Shown: positions 8,971 to 17,540, numbered from the stretch's first letter. The stretch: DNA of 64,000 nt from Treponema sp. UBA6988 (GCA_002448445.1 DJYC01000112.1:37973-101972); one strand, 5' to 3'. The notes: a model not told the origin generated them from the sequence alone. Made by a program: numbers and translations.

Positions 8971-9065
8971 CGTGGTTCGATGAACTCACCAACCGTGGTT
9001 CGACAGGCCGCTGGAAGCTGCGCTGCGAGGCACCAACCGTGGTTCGATGAACTCACCAACCGTGG
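8971..9065 (+). repeat. cluster of TTCGA-core repeats
   Basis: Three tandem copies of CGTGGTTCGAxxxxCTCACCAACC-like units, the middle one altered and carrying a GCTGGAAGCTGCGCTGCGAGG insertion-like segment. They sit directly downstream of gatB. Confidence 0.6.
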
Positions 9066-9075
9066 TCTTAATTTA

Positions 9076-10611
9076 TTACAAGGCGGAGAGCTTTTCGTTT
9101 ACTAGCTTTGAGGCAATTTTTGGGTTGGCCTTGCCTTTGGATTCCTTCATTACCTGACCGGTAAGCCAGCCAATAACGTTGGTTTTTCCACCCTTAAAGT
9201 CTTCTACGGCCTTGGGGTTTGCGGCAATAACGCTGTCTACGATTGCTTCGATTGCGCCGTTGTCAGAAACAACTTCCATGCCAAGATCCTTTGCAATCTT
9301 TGCGGGCATGTCGTTTGTCTCGAGCATTTTTGCAAAAACGGTCTTTCCCTGGGCACCAGAGATTTTTCCTTCAGCAATGATGTTTACAAGTTCCGTAATG
9401 TGGGCAGGCGTAATTGTTACGTCGTTGATTGTCTGCTTGTTTGCGTTCAAGACGGAAAGCAACTCTGCCAAAATCCAGTTTGCAACCTTCTTTACGTCCT
9501 TGGCACCTTCGGCGGCCTTTTCAAACCATTCGGCAAGGTCGCGGGTAGAAGTAAGGGTCTCCACGTCAAAGTCGCTCAAGCCGTATTCCTTTTGCAACCT
9601 AACGCGCTTGGCTTCCGGCAGTTCACCAACACGGCTTTTTGCGCGGCTAAGCAAGTCGTCGCCAACGCTAAAGGGCTTAATGTCCGGCTCTACAACAAAG
9701 CGGTAGTCAACAAAGCTGTTTTTTGTACGCTGAACAACTGTCTGGCCTTTTTCTTCGTCCCAACCCATAGTCACTTTGAATCCAGGGTTGAATTCCTGGC
9801 GGTCTTCCTGGAATTCCTTGAGCTGCCTCTGGGCTTCGTAAGTGCAGGCTTCCTTGATTGAACGGAAGGAGTTAAGGTTCTTTATTTCGCTGATTGGTGT
9901 GTGCCAGAGCTTGCCGTCTTCCCAGACATTCAGGTTGATGTTGGCGTCGCACCTCATGTTTCCTTCTTCCAGGTTACCGTTTGTTACCTTCATGTAGCGG
10001 AGGATTTCCTGAACGGTTTCCATAAAGAGGGCAGCTTCTTCCGGGCTAGACATATCGGGCTTGGTTACGATTTCTATAAGAGGCGTACCTGAGCGGTTGT
10101 AGTCAATGTAGGAGTGCTTTCCGGGAAGGTGGAGTGACTTACCTACGTCTTCCTCCAAGTGGATTCTTTCTACACGGACGCGGCGGTACTTTCCGTCTTC
10201 TATGATGCAGTCCTTTCCAATAAAGTTAAGCGGACGGAATTTTTCGCCGCCCTTCTGCTGGTCTTTTGGAAGCTTTGCCATGGGAAGGTCAACGTGGCCG
10301 TCCGTACAAAGGGGAATGTCGTACTGGGTAATCTGGTAGCCTTTTGCAAGGTCGGGGTAAAAATAGTGCTTGCGGTCAAACTTTGTAAAGCGGGCAATGT
10401 TGCAGTTAAGCGCCATTCCGGCAACAGCACCAAGTTCCACGTAGCCCTTGGAAATGCGGGGCATTGCTCCGGGAAGGCCAAGGCATACCGGGCAAACGCG
10501 GGTGTTGGGCATTCCACCGTAGCGGTTTTCGCAGGCGCAGAAGGCCTTTGTGTTTGTTAAAAGCTGGGTGTGAATTTCGCAGCCGATTACTATTTCATAT
10601 TTGTCTATCAT
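9076..10611 (-). CDS. gatB: Asp-tRNA(Asn)/Glu-tRNA(Gln) amidotransferase subunit B
   Basis: 511 residues from ATG 10611 (AAGGAAACGAAA upstream), a normal GatB length. The kinase-like cradle domain begins YEIVIGCEIHTQL and carries FCACENRYGGMPNTRVCPVC, with four cysteines (zinc-site type) near residues 25-45, and IGKDCIIEDGKYRRVRVERIHLEEDVGK. The C-terminal YqeY/tail domain ends in GWLTGQVMKESKGKANPK. GatB binds mischarged tRNA and transfers ammonia made by GatA. Order on the minus strand is gatC, gatA, gatB; the gap to gatA is 81 nt. Confidence 0.97.
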   Translation of the reverse strand: MIDKYEIVIGCEIHTQLLTNTKAFCACENRYGGMPNTRVCPVCLGLPGAMPRISKGYVELGAVAGMALNCNIARFTKFDRKHYFYPDLAKGYQITQYDIPLCTDGHVDLPMAKLPKDQQKGGEKFRPLNFIGKDCIIEDGKYRRVRVERIHLEEDVGKSLHLPGKHSYIDYNRSGTPLIEIVTKPDMSSPEEAALFMETVQEILRYMKVTNGNLEEGNMRCDANINLNVWEDGKLWHTPISEIKNLNSFRSIKEACTYEAQRQLKEFQEDRQEFNPGFKVTMGWDEEKGQTVVQRTKNSFVDYRFVVEPDIKPFSVGDDLLSRAKSRVGELPEAKRVRLQKEYGLSDFDVETLTSTRDLAEWFEKAAEGAKDVKKVANWILAELLSVLNANKQTINDVTITPAHITELVNIIAEGKISGAQGKTVFAKMLETNDMPAKIAKDLGMEVVSDNGAIEAIVDSVIAANPKAVEDFKGGKTNVIGWLTGQVMKESKGKANPKIASKLVNEKLSAL

Positions 10612-10692
10612 TTTCGTTTCCTTAACCAATTGGTGGCTAGACTAGGGCAAGCAGCATAAATGCTAGCAACATAAATGCCAACAGCCTAAGTG

Positions 10693-12270
10693 TTAGTTAC
10701 TTTCTCCAACAGGAGATCCGCAGCCGGGGTGCTCTTCTTCCCATGCCTGTGCAACGCTCAAAATCTTTGCCTCGCTGAACATGGGGCCTGCAAACTGTAT
10801 GCCAACCGGCATTGAGTCGCTCTTACCGGTAAGGGCAGCCTTTGCAAAGGGGCCGTTTCCGCCAACCGTAATTCCGGCTTCCACACCCTGGCCCTTTGTG
10901 TGTCCGCAGGGAACGGAAATGCTTGGTATGCGGGCAAGGTTAACAAAAACCGTAAAGAGGTCACTAAGGTACATCTCAAGCGGATCGTCAACCTTCTGGC
11001 CCAGCCTAAAGCTTGGAGTTGGGCAGGTTGGGCAAAGAATCAGGTCGTAGCTTTCAAAAAGCTTTGCAACTTCCCTCTGGATTCTTGCGCGTACGGCCAT
11101 ACCCTTCTTGTATGTGTTGCCGGAAAACTGTTCAGAAAGAACGTAGTTACCGATTATGATTCTTCTCTTTACCTCAGGCCCAAAACCTGCGCTGCGGGTG
11201 TCTACATAAAGCTGGTCGTAACCGGCCTCATTGTCCACACGGTCACCGTAGCGGATTCCGTCAAAGCGGCTAAGGTTGGATGCAACTTCGCTAAAGGCAA
11301 TAACGTAATAGCTTGCAATGGAAGCATCCAAAACTGGAAGGTCAACAACGTCTATCTTGGCACCCTTCTGTTCAAACCATGCGCGTGTTTCTGCAAAGAC
11401 CTTGCCAACGTCCTCGTCCAAACCCTTGCTTTCCAAGAACTGCTTTGGAATTGCAATCTTTAGCTTGGCAAAGTCTGCAGAAGACATTGCGCTAAGATTT
11501 TTAAGTGAAGCGGCAGAAGGCAAATCGGCAGAAGTGTCATCGTAAAAGTCTGCGCCGGCCATAACGCTAAGGGGAGTTGCTATGTCCTGTGGCGTGTGGC
11601 CAAGAATACCAACCTGGTCAAGGGATGAACCGTATGCAACAACACCCCAGCGGCTTAAAACGCCATAAGTTGGCTTTAGACCGTAGACCCCGCAGTAGGA
11701 AGCAGGCAAGCGTACAGAGCCACCGGTTTCCGTACCAAGTGCAAAAAGCACCTGGTTTGCAGCAACAGCCGCAGTTGAACCGCCGGAAGAACCACCGGAA
11801 ACATAGTCGCGGTTAATTGGATTGCGCGTTGGGCCGTAGGATGAATACTCTGTGGAAGAACCCATGGCAAATTCATCCTGGTTGCAGCGTCCAAGCGGAA
11901 TTGCACCTGCATTCTTTAGGCGGCCAATTACGGTTGCGTTGTAAGGTGCAACATAACCCTTTAGAATCTTGGAAGAACAGGTAAGGCGCTTTCCCTGAAC
12001 CGAAATATTGTCCTTTGTTGCAAAGGGAAGACCCAAAAGAGGCTTCTCTTCAAACAAAGCATCAAGCTTACCAGATGCGCGGGCCTCTGCAATCTCTTCG
12101 TCCGCTTTTTTTGCAAGTTCCAGTGCATCATCGTAGAGTTCAATAAATGCGTTAAGCGGCTTTTCAGACTTCTGGTCGGCCGTAAAAGTGTCTATTGACT
12201 TTTGCACCAGTTGCTCGCTGGTTACCGTGCCACCCTTTAGGGCAGCAATTGTTTCTTTTATAGTATTCAT
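10693..12270 (-). CDS. gatA: Asp-tRNA(Asn)/Glu-tRNA(Gln) amidotransferase subunit A
   Basis: 525 residues from ATG 12270, which has AAAGGAATTG upstream; the longer open frame upstream reads through repeats and is rejected. Amidase-signature family: catalytic Lys86 in ATKDNIS, the Ser-cisSer cluster SGGSSGGS (158-165) and GTETGGSVRLPASYCGVYGLKP downstream positions typical of GatA. It hydrolyses glutamine and feeds ammonia to GatB. The gene is separated from gatC by 348 nt filled with tandem hairpin repeats, which is unusual for this operon. Confidence 0.97.
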   Translation of the reverse strand: MNTIKETIAALKGGTVTSEQLVQKSIDTFTADQKSEKPLNAFIELYDDALELAKKADEEIAEARASGKLDALFEEKPLLGLPFATKDNISVQGKRLTCSSKILKGYVAPYNATVIGRLKNAGAIPLGRCNQDEFAMGSSTEYSSYGPTRNPINRDYVSGGSSGGSTAAVAANQVLFALGTETGGSVRLPASYCGVYGLKPTYGVLSRWGVVAYGSSLDQVGILGHTPQDIATPLSVMAGADFYDDTSADLPSAASLKNLSAMSSADFAKLKIAIPKQFLESKGLDEDVGKVFAETRAWFEQKGAKIDVVDLPVLDASIASYYVIAFSEVASNLSRFDGIRYGDRVDNEAGYDQLYVDTRSAGFGPEVKRRIIIGNYVLSEQFSGNTYKKGMAVRARIQREVAKLFESYDLILCPTCPTPSFRLGQKVDDPLEMYLSDLFTVFVNLARIPSISVPCGHTKGQGVEAGITVGGNGPFAKAALTGKSDSMPVGIQFAGPMFSEAKILSVAQAWEEEHPGCGSPVGESN

Positions 12271-12389
12271 AACAATTCCTTTGCAATTAAAAGAATAATA
12301 ATATTCAAGGTGGGGGAAGTCTCCCCCTGCGGTCGCACTTCGTTGCGCCCTACCCCCTCTGCGGGGCAATCCCTTTGCTAAGCCCCGCA

Positions 12390-12615
12390 ACGCCCCAATA
12401 AGGCATTGCAAGTTCGCATGGCTTTCGCGAGTTTCGAAGAAACTCGATAGCAACCGCAAGGTTGCGACCAACGCCTGCTCAAAAAAACAGGTGTCACATA
12501 TATGCCTTGCGAGTTTCGAAGAAACTCGTTAGCAACCGAAGGTTGCGACCAACGCCCCAATAAGGCATCGCAAGTTCGAAGAAACCCGTTAGCAAAAGGA
12601 GACTGCGCCAACGCC
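12390..12615 (-). repeat. tandem hairpin repeats between gatC and gatA
   Basis: Three imperfect units of about 60-85 nt. Each contains CGAGTTTC-GAA-GAAACTCG (12432, 12510) or a shortened form, then GCAACC-GCAA-GGTTGC or GCAACC-GAA-GGTTGC, and ends in CCAACGCC. They start with AATAAGGCAT or a ATGCC variant. The rest of 12271-12389 is GC-rich and holds another hairpin-like stretch but no gene. Confidence 0.8.
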
Positions 12616-12618
12616 AGC

Positions 12619-12936
12619 TTAAGCTCCCTCGCCAAGAACCTTTGGAACCTGGAAGTAGCCGTCCATAAAATTAGCCGCATTGATTTTCTTTACGTCGCTC
12701 ATTTCAAGACCGGGAACAACAGTGTCATCGCGAAGTTTTTCCGCATCAGTTGAAGGGTAAGCATCGTATGGGTTTTCACTGTCATCGTACTTGGAAAGAA
12801 TGTCAAAATAACCAACGATGTCGTCCACCTGCTTCTTAAGGGTTGCCATGTCCGTACTTTCCGGGGACAGGCGAGAAAGATACAAAAGTTTTTCCAAAGT
12901 GTCCTCAGACACCTCTTTATGTGTAGTAGTAGCCAT
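12619..12936 (-). CDS. gatC: Asp-tRNA(Asn)/Glu-tRNA(Gln) amidotransferase subunit C
   Basis: 105 residues, starting at ATG 12936. The family pattern is clear: EKLLYLSRLSPES near the start, a helix followed by YFDILSKYD, then P-x-D-A-Y and LRDDTVVPGLEMSDV. GatC stabilises the GatA-GatB pair. There is no Shine-Dalgarno; instead TATAAT ends 7 nt before the ATG, which suggests a leaderless message and excludes the longer upstream frame. Confidence 0.92.
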   Translation of the reverse strand: MATTTHKEVSEDTLEKLLYLSRLSPESTDMATLKKQVDDIVGYFDILSKYDDSENPYDAYPSTDAEKLRDDTVVPGLEMSDVKKINAANFMDGYFQVPKVLGEGA

Positions 12937-12943
12937 GCCGTGA

Positions 12944-12949
12944 ATTATA
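12944..12949 (-). promoter_or_regulatory. -10 element of gatC (leaderless type)
   Basis: TATAAT on the minus strand with 7 nt to the gatC ATG. The -35 region is weak. Part of the leaderless promoter set described in the findings. Confidence 0.55.
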
Positions 12950-13082
12950 GCAAATAGCGCTATTTTATGGAAGAGATTGGCAATTCTTTGGCCACGGCAC
13001 TTGCCATTTTTACCACCGTTTTCTGCTTTCCGCCCATGCCCCAGTTTTCGAGTGGCGGTTCGCTCATCACAGTCATGTACCA

Positions 13083-13124
13083 CCACCAGAGGTGGCGGCT
13101 TGATGTGAACCGCTCAAAGCGGTT
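13083..13124 (-). repeat. IS200-type right-end hairpins
   Basis: Two perfect small palindromes downstream of the transposase: CCACC-AGA-GGTGG (13083-13095) and AACCGCT-CAA-AGCGGTT (13108-13124). Subterminal hairpins like these are what TnpA binds at the ends of IS200/IS605 elements. Confidence 0.65.
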
Positions 13125-13139
13125 ATCTCAAGTTTTTTT

Positions 13140-13553
13140 CTACAGTTCTGAGAACAAGCCCAGATTCTGATCCAACTTCATGTCTTCGGCTTCCTGATTC
13201 TGTATGTACTTCCGTATAGCTTCCTCATTTCTTCCGACTGTTGAGACGAAATATCCGCGAGCCCAGAAATGCTGCCCGCTGAAGTATTTCATCCTATCGC
13301 CATACTTTCGTGCTACGTATACCGCACTTTTCCCCTTGATATACCCCATCACCTGTGCAATGGAATATTTCGGAGGCACCTCTATGAGCATATGCACGTG
13401 GTCGATCATCATATGTCCTTCCAGCACCCTGCATTCTCGGCAGGCTGCCAGTCTCCGGATTTCCTGCCCTAAGTTCTCGCGTATGGTTGCATACAGCTTT
13501 TTTCGTCTGTATTTTGGAATCCACATTTTCAAATACATCTTTTTGTTGTACAC
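13140..13553 (-). mobile_element. tnpA: IS200/IS605-family Y1 transposase (TnpA)
   Basis: 137 residues. HUH motif DHVHMLIE (about 51-58) and catalytic Tyr in IRKYIQNQ near residue 116 are both present, as are WIPKYRRK and MGYIKGKSA typical of IS200. The start is GTG at 13553; an in-frame stop lies three codons upstream, so the first beta-strand of the family is shortened by some residues. No TnpB is next to it. Hairpins at 13083-13124 mark one end; the other end must be near 13555-13560, directly against the GH26 gene. Confidence 0.9.
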
Positions 13554-13554
13554 T
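13549..13554 (+). promoter_or_regulatory. -10-like element before the GH26 gene
   Basis: TACACT with exactly 7 nt to ATG 13562 and TTTTCA 17 nt upstream. It lies inside the 5' end of the IS200 element, so the element may provide this promoter. Confidence 0.4.
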
Positions 13555-13561
13555 ATAAATC

Positions 13562-14503
13562 ATGCAAACACCAGTAAACAAAAATGCCAGTAAAGAAGCC
13601 AAAGACCTTCTTTCGTTTCTGTGCAAGACAGCAGGCAACGCTATCATCACAGGACAACACACGCAAACCGTTCCCATGGAAGAAATCCAGTACATAAAGC
13701 AGATAACAGGATTCACTCCAAAACTTCGCGGCTTTGAATTGTTATCTTATTCGCCAAACATTAACTATGCAAATTCATCAAAAGAATGCCTAACAGAAAT
13801 CCAAGAAAACAGGAATACCATTCAGGTTGCATTGGAATGGGCAAAACAAAAAGGCAACATTCTAACATTTTCATTCCACTGGTTCTCTCCCATTGGGGGA
13901 CATGACAAAAGTTTTTATGCCAAGAATACAGATTTTGACGCAGAAAAAATTCTTGTTGACGGTACACCAGAGCGAAAAGCATTTTTCCATGATATGGACA
14001 AGATTGCTGAGCTTTTAAAGTCTTTTAAAAAGGCACGTATCCCGGTTTTGTGGCGGCCGTTTCACGAGTCAGACGGCACATGGTTCTGGTGGGGCGCAAA
14101 AGGCCCTGCGGTTGCAAAAGAACTCTACAAACTTATGTTTAACCACTACACCGCTGTTCACCAACTGGACAACTTGCTTTGGGTCTGGAACTGCCGCCAA
14201 AAAGAAGGCTACCCTGGCGATGAATTTACGGATATAATCTCTGCAGACATTTACCTCCCGAAATATATGCCTACCGATTACAAAAATGAATATGAAGAGC
14301 TGATAGGCAACACAACAAAAAATAAAGTTGCAGCATTAGCAGAAGTTGGATACATCCCGGATGTGGAAATACTCCAACAGAGCCGTATTCCCTGGGCATA
14401 TTATATGTCTTGGTCAAAAGAATTTATAATCGGACAAAAATACAATTCTACGGAAAATTTAAAAAAGATGTATGAAAGTTTCTATTCAATAAAAAATCCG
14501 TAA
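13562..14503 (+). CDS. glycoside hydrolase family 26 (beta-mannanase-like), cytoplasmic
   Basis: 313 residues. GH26 clan-A motifs: acid/base Glu169 in WRPFHESDG followed by WFWWG, and nucleophile Glu261 in AALAEVGYIPD. FHWFSPIGG near residue 105 is another conserved strand end. There is no signal peptide, so it would act on mannan oligosaccharides inside the cell; family members usually are exported. The gene starts right at the IS200 boundary, so an original N-terminal signal could have been lost. Confidence 0.88.
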   Translation: MQTPVNKNASKEAKDLLSFLCKTAGNAIITGQHTQTVPMEEIQYIKQITGFTPKLRGFELLSYSPNINYANSSKECLTEIQENRNTIQVALEWAKQKGNILTFSFHWFSPIGGHDKSFYAKNTDFDAEKILVDGTPERKAFFHDMDKIAELLKSFKKARIPVLWRPFHESDGTWFWWGAKGPAVAKELYKLMFNHYTAVHQLDNLLWVWNCRQKEGYPGDEFTDIISADIYLPKYMPTDYKNEYEELIGNTTKNKVAALAEVGYIPDVEILQQSRIPWAYYMSWSKEFIIGQKYNSTENLKKMYESFYSIKNP

Positions 14504-14727
14504 AATTCTGCGAACCAACAAAACAAAAACATAACGTCTGGTTCGCAGAGCAGGCCGGTTATTTTTTCAATCGCGCACTTTTTCTGCTCGCGGCTTCTAC
14601 CCGGGAAAATCGTGAGCTCTATAATCATAAAGTTTTCGGTTTTGCCATCTGGCGCTTCCCAGTTACTCTTATCAAAATCTTCAATCCGCTGGAACCTGTC
14701 CCAGTCGGCAATTCCCAAGGCGTCGGC
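14482..14727 (-). pseudogene. remnant of a tautomerase-family gene (PF14552-like)
   Basis: The frame reads ADALGIADWDRFQRIEDFD, then FMIIELTIFPGRSREQKK and IEKITGLL, the middle of a tautomerase. A TAA stop lies just upstream of this block, so about 60 N-terminal residues including the catalytic Pro are missing. The usual C-terminal EPPLENWG is replaced by unrelated residues. It overlaps the GH26 3' end by 22 nt on the other strand. Confidence 0.7.
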
Positions 14728-14831
14728 TTAAAATACGAAGCAACGGAAACCACAAGCGCTTTTCGGAATTTATGTAAATCACGCAAGCCCCTTACGCAGT
14801 TTAAAATCCTACAAACCTCTGTTACACTAAT

Positions 14832-15088
14832 TCTGTGGTAAAAGATATTATGATTATTCCTTCAATGAGATTGTTGACCTTTATGTGGACTATTTCTTTC
14901 AGAGTCAAGGTGTCGGGTCAGCATTAATAGAATATGCAAAAGAAAATTATCCTGTAACATATTTGTGGGCTATTGAAAAGAATGTTGAAGCCATTCGTTT
15001 TTATGAGAGACACGGTTTTCATACCACAAAGAATAAAAAGCTTGAAGAAGGAACGACGGTATATATAGTTAAGATGGAGAGATATTGA
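14832..15088 (+). pseudogene. 5'-truncated GNAT acetyltransferase
   Basis: The open frame reads YYDYSFNEIVDLYVDYFFQ, then QGVGSALIEYAKENY, the acetyl-CoA loop (normally Q/RxxGxG/A) and AIRFYERHGF, the last strand of GNAT enzymes. The first half of the domain is missing. The only start available is a GTG inside the domain with no ribosome site. Confidence 0.7.
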
Positions 15089-15142
15089 CGCACATTTTAA
15101 CGAAGCAAAGCCCCGCACGAATAAAAGTGGCAGACTCATTAA

Positions 15143-15164
15143 ATATGACATACTGCTGTCATAT
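15143..15164 (+). promoter_or_regulatory. palindromic operator upstream of SAP/GyrI-like operon
   Basis: Perfect inverted repeat ATATGACA-6-TGTCATAT. It covers the place of the -35 element of the following promoter, which is a typical repressor site. The repressor is not in view. Confidence 0.55.
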
Positions 15165-15173
15165 TTTATATGC

Positions 15174-15179
15174 TATTAT
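15174..15179 (+). promoter_or_regulatory. -10 element of the SAP-domain gene (leaderless type)
   Basis: TATTAT with 6 nt to ATG 15186 and no ribosome site between. Confidence 0.6.
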
Positions 15180-15185
15180 TTTGTC

Positions 15186-15794
15186 ATGGATAAAAGACCT
15201 GTCTTTGAGGAAATAAGAACATACGAAGACTTCTCAAAATATTACTGGTACCGCGAAGAGCTTGTTTTGATTTGCAGAAAACTTGGCATTTGTGCCAGCG
15301 GTTACAAGGCGGAATTAAACGGGAGAATTGAAAATTATTTCAAAGGGAAAACTCCGCAAGTTAAAAAAAGCCACCAAGTGAGTGTCGCAAAGAAAAAAGT
15401 TCCTGAACTATCGCTAGAAAGTGGCCTTTTGGAATGTGGCTTTTGCTTTAGTCAGCGTTTCCGCGATTTCTTTTCTGCACAGACTGGAATCAAAAATTTT
15501 AAGTTCAATGTGGACATGGTTGCAAGCGCAAGGAAAGTCCGCGACACAAAGGACACAAGCTTTACCCTGGGCGACATGCTGGACATCTTCTACGGCCGCA
15601 AAACTTACGCCCACTACGACAAGGTTTCGCTCCAGTGGAACAAGTTTGTAAAAGACTTTTTCGCAGATTCTGCAACTTCAAAATTCCCCGACAGGCTAAA
15701 AACCGCCGCCCGCCTGTGGAAAGAAGTACGGGAATCAACACGAGAAAAAATCTACAAGCATGAATTACTGGAAGAATTTAAGGAGGAGCTTTAA
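15186..15794 (+). CDS. SAP-domain and DUF6434-type protein
   Basis: 202 residues. Residues about 8-55 fit a SAP/LEM-like helix-turn-helix (LVLICRKLGICASGYKAELNGRIENYF), which usually binds DNA. The rest, with SLESGLLECGFCFSQRFRDF and FSLxDML-like and TYAHYDKVSLQWNKF, matches the DUF6434 type found in small bacterial proteins of unknown function. The last codon overlaps the start of the next gene (A of TAATG), so the two are coupled. Lack of a ribosome site plus a nearby -10 suggests leaderless translation. Confidence 0.75.
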   Translation: MDKRPVFEEIRTYEDFSKYYWYREELVLICRKLGICASGYKAELNGRIENYFKGKTPQVKKSHQVSVAKKKVPELSLESGLLECGFCFSQRFRDFFSAQTGIKNFKFNVDMVASARKVRDTKDTSFTLGDMLDIFYGRKTYAHYDKVSLQWNKFVKDFFADSATSKFPDRLKTAARLWKEVRESTREKIYKHELLEEFKEEL

Positions 15795-16444
15795 TGCCAT
15801 TCGACTACAAAAAAGAATACAAGGAATTTTACCTTCCGCCTGCAAAACCGCAGCTTGTGCACATTCCAAAAATGCAATTTGTCGCAGTCCGCGGAAAAGG
15901 AAATCCAAATGACAGTGAGGGAGAATATCAGAAAGCGCTAGCTATCCTGTATGCAATTTCCTATACAATCAAAATGAGCAAAATGGGCGACCGTCGAATT
16001 GAAGGGTATTTTGACTATGTTGTTCCGCCGCTCGAAGGCTTTTGGTGGCAGGAGAAAAAGGGAATAATTGTTCCTAGCTTTGACTATAAGGACAAATCTT
16101 CATTCAACTGGATTTCTGTAATCCGTCTGCCAGATTTTGTAAATCAAAAAGATTTTGACTGGGCAAAAGAAAGTGCAGCAGCGAAAAAAGATTTGGACTG
16201 TTCCCGTGCAGAATTACTGACAATTGAAGAAGGCGACTGCGTTCAGAGTATGCACAAAGGCTCTTATAATGATGAGCCGGCGACAGTTGAAAAAATGCAC
16301 GATTTTGTTTCGGCAAACGGCTATGTACTTGATTTTTCCGCCACAAGACTTCATCACGAAATCTACCTGAGCGACCCGCGAAAAACAAGTGCTGAAAATC
16401 TAAAAACTGTAATACGGCACCCTGTGAGGAAAAATAATGAATAA
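15794..16444 (+). CDS. GyrI-like small-molecule-binding protein
   Basis: 216 residues of the GyrI-like (AraC effector-binding, SHS2-fold) family: VHIPKMQFVAVRGKGNP opening, YQKALAILYAISYTIKM helix, YFDYVVPPLEGFWW and HKGSYNDEPATVEKMHDFV with the conserved GPY/GSY region. Such stand-alone proteins bind or hydrolyse small hydrophobic or electrophilic compounds. It follows the SAP gene without a gap (GGAGG upstream of ATG) and overlaps the start of the DUF3781 gene by 8 nt. Confidence 0.85.
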   Translation: MPFDYKKEYKEFYLPPAKPQLVHIPKMQFVAVRGKGNPNDSEGEYQKALAILYAISYTIKMSKMGDRRIEGYFDYVVPPLEGFWWQEKKGIIVPSFDYKDKSSFNWISVIRLPDFVNQKDFDWAKESAAAKKDLDCSRAELLTIEEGDCVQSMHKGSYNDEPATVEKMHDFVSANGYVLDFSATRLHHEIYLSDPRKTSAENLKTVIRHPVRKNNE

Positions 16445-16691
16445 CGAACTTTTACAAAATCTAGACAAACTTCACACTACTCCTATGGGAATAGACCGCA
16501 TACGCCGCAATCTTGGGCTTTGGGGCGATATTCCAGATGTGGTTACCTGGTGCAAAAGTCAAATTGAATCTCCAGAGGCAACAATTACACGCAGGGGAAA
16601 AAACTGGTATTGCACAATCGGTAGCTGCATCATCACAGTGAATGCCTATAGTTACACAATAATTACTGCCCACCATGCGAACGTGATTTAA
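16437..16691 (+). CDS. DUF3781 protein
   Basis: 84 residues. The pattern LHTTPMGIDRIRRNLGL, WCKSQIE, then KNWYCTIGSCIITVNAYSYTIITAH is that of DUF3781, a small family often next to GyrI-like or AraC-type genes. Function unknown. It is the last gene of the operon that starts at 15186. Confidence 0.8.
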   Translation: MNNELLQNLDKLHTTPMGIDRIRRNLGLWGDIPDVVTWCKSQIESPEATITRRGKNWYCTIGSCIITVNAYSYTIITAHHANVI

Positions 16692-16783
16692 GAAACACAA
16701 ATATACGCGCTTGCTTTGTTTGTTCCTAGGCAAAAAGGAAAAGCTTTACCCTCTCTATAAAGCATCACTCCATAAAACATCAC

Positions 16784-16812
16784 TTGCAACTTGAGCCCTG
16801 CCTCGGTAGAAT
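16784..16812 (+). promoter_or_regulatory. promoter of yfcE-like gene (leaderless type)
   Basis: TTGCAA (16784-16789), 17-nt spacer, TAGAAT (16807-16812), then 6 nt to ATG 16819. No Shine-Dalgarno fits between. Confidence 0.7.
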
Positions 16813-16818
16813 GACCTT

Positions 16819-17364
16819 ATGAAACTTATGATTGCGAGCGACATTCACGGCTCTGCTGCCTTTTGTGCAAAGATGGCGGAGCGCTTTAGGGAAGAGAATG
16901 CGGACAGGCTACTGCTCTTGGGAGACCTGCTTTACCACGGGCCGCGCAATGACTTGCCTGAGGAATACGCACCCAAAAAAGTGATAGAAATTCTGAACAG
17001 TCTGGGAGAACGCATTTTTTGTGTCAGGGGAAACTGCGATGCAGACGTTGACCAGATGGTGCTTAAGTTTCCGATTTGCGCAGAGTATGCCGTTTTTGCC
17101 GCAGGAAGCCGCCTTGTTTACGCAAGCCACGGACACATTTTTAATGACGAAAATCCGCCGCCACTTTGCGAGGGCGACATTCTTCTTTGCGGGCACACCC
17201 ACGTTCCTGCTAAAAAGTCTTGCGCAAATTTTACCTATCTGAATCCGGGTTCAGTTTCTATTCCAAAGGAAGGCAGCGCACACTCCTACATGGTTTACGA
17301 GGACGGCCTTTTTGTTTGGAAAAATATTCTGGACGGAAAGGCTTATGATGAGTTTAGCATTTAG
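16819..17364 (+). CDS. yfcE: YfcE-type metallophosphodiesterase
   Basis: 181 residues. Metal-binding motifs in order: SDIHG (D8, H10), LGDLLYHG, RGNCD, SHGH and CGHTHVP, then LNPGS typical of the YfcE/MJ0936 family. Members hydrolyse phosphodiesters with Mn2+ in the cytoplasm. It is transcribed from its own leaderless-type promoter. Confidence 0.93.
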   Translation: MKLMIASDIHGSAAFCAKMAERFREENADRLLLLGDLLYHGPRNDLPEEYAPKKVIEILNSLGERIFCVRGNCDADVDQMVLKFPICAEYAVFAAGSRLVYASHGHIFNDENPPPLCEGDILLCGHTHVPAKKSCANFTYLNPGSVSIPKEGSAHSYMVYEDGLFVWKNILDGKAYDEFSI

Positions 17365-17379
17365 CTTACCACAATTCCT

Positions 17380-17540
17380 GCTTAGCAAATAATTGTGCAC
17401 AGAAGAAAACGGAAATCAGTTTTGTGCGTAACGGGAAGCGAAATATGGCTGAAAATCCATTTGCGAGGTGCGAACGAAGTGAGTCAGATTACTGCTTCCT
17501 GTTTAGCAAATAAGTGTGCGCAGAAGTAGGCGGAAAAGCG
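17380..17540 (+). repeat. intergenic repeats, partial copy of the element at 62431
   Basis: Two direct copies of a unit starting CTGyTTAGCAAATAA (17390, 17502) flank GTAACGGGAAGCGAAATATG and GCTGAAAATCCATTTGCG, which match 62446-62482 almost exactly. The outer arms seen at 62431 are not complete here. The remainder of 17541-17713 shows no gene. Confidence 0.65.

Noticed and set aside
12271..12471. Longer N-terminus of GatA
   Set aside because: It reads through repeat DNA and the internal ATG has a good ribosome site at the family start.
13140..13553. RAYT (REP-associated transposase) driving the multi-hairpin repeats
   Set aside because: The protein has classic IS200 TnpA motifs and its own end hairpins, which differ from the stems of the dispersed repeats.
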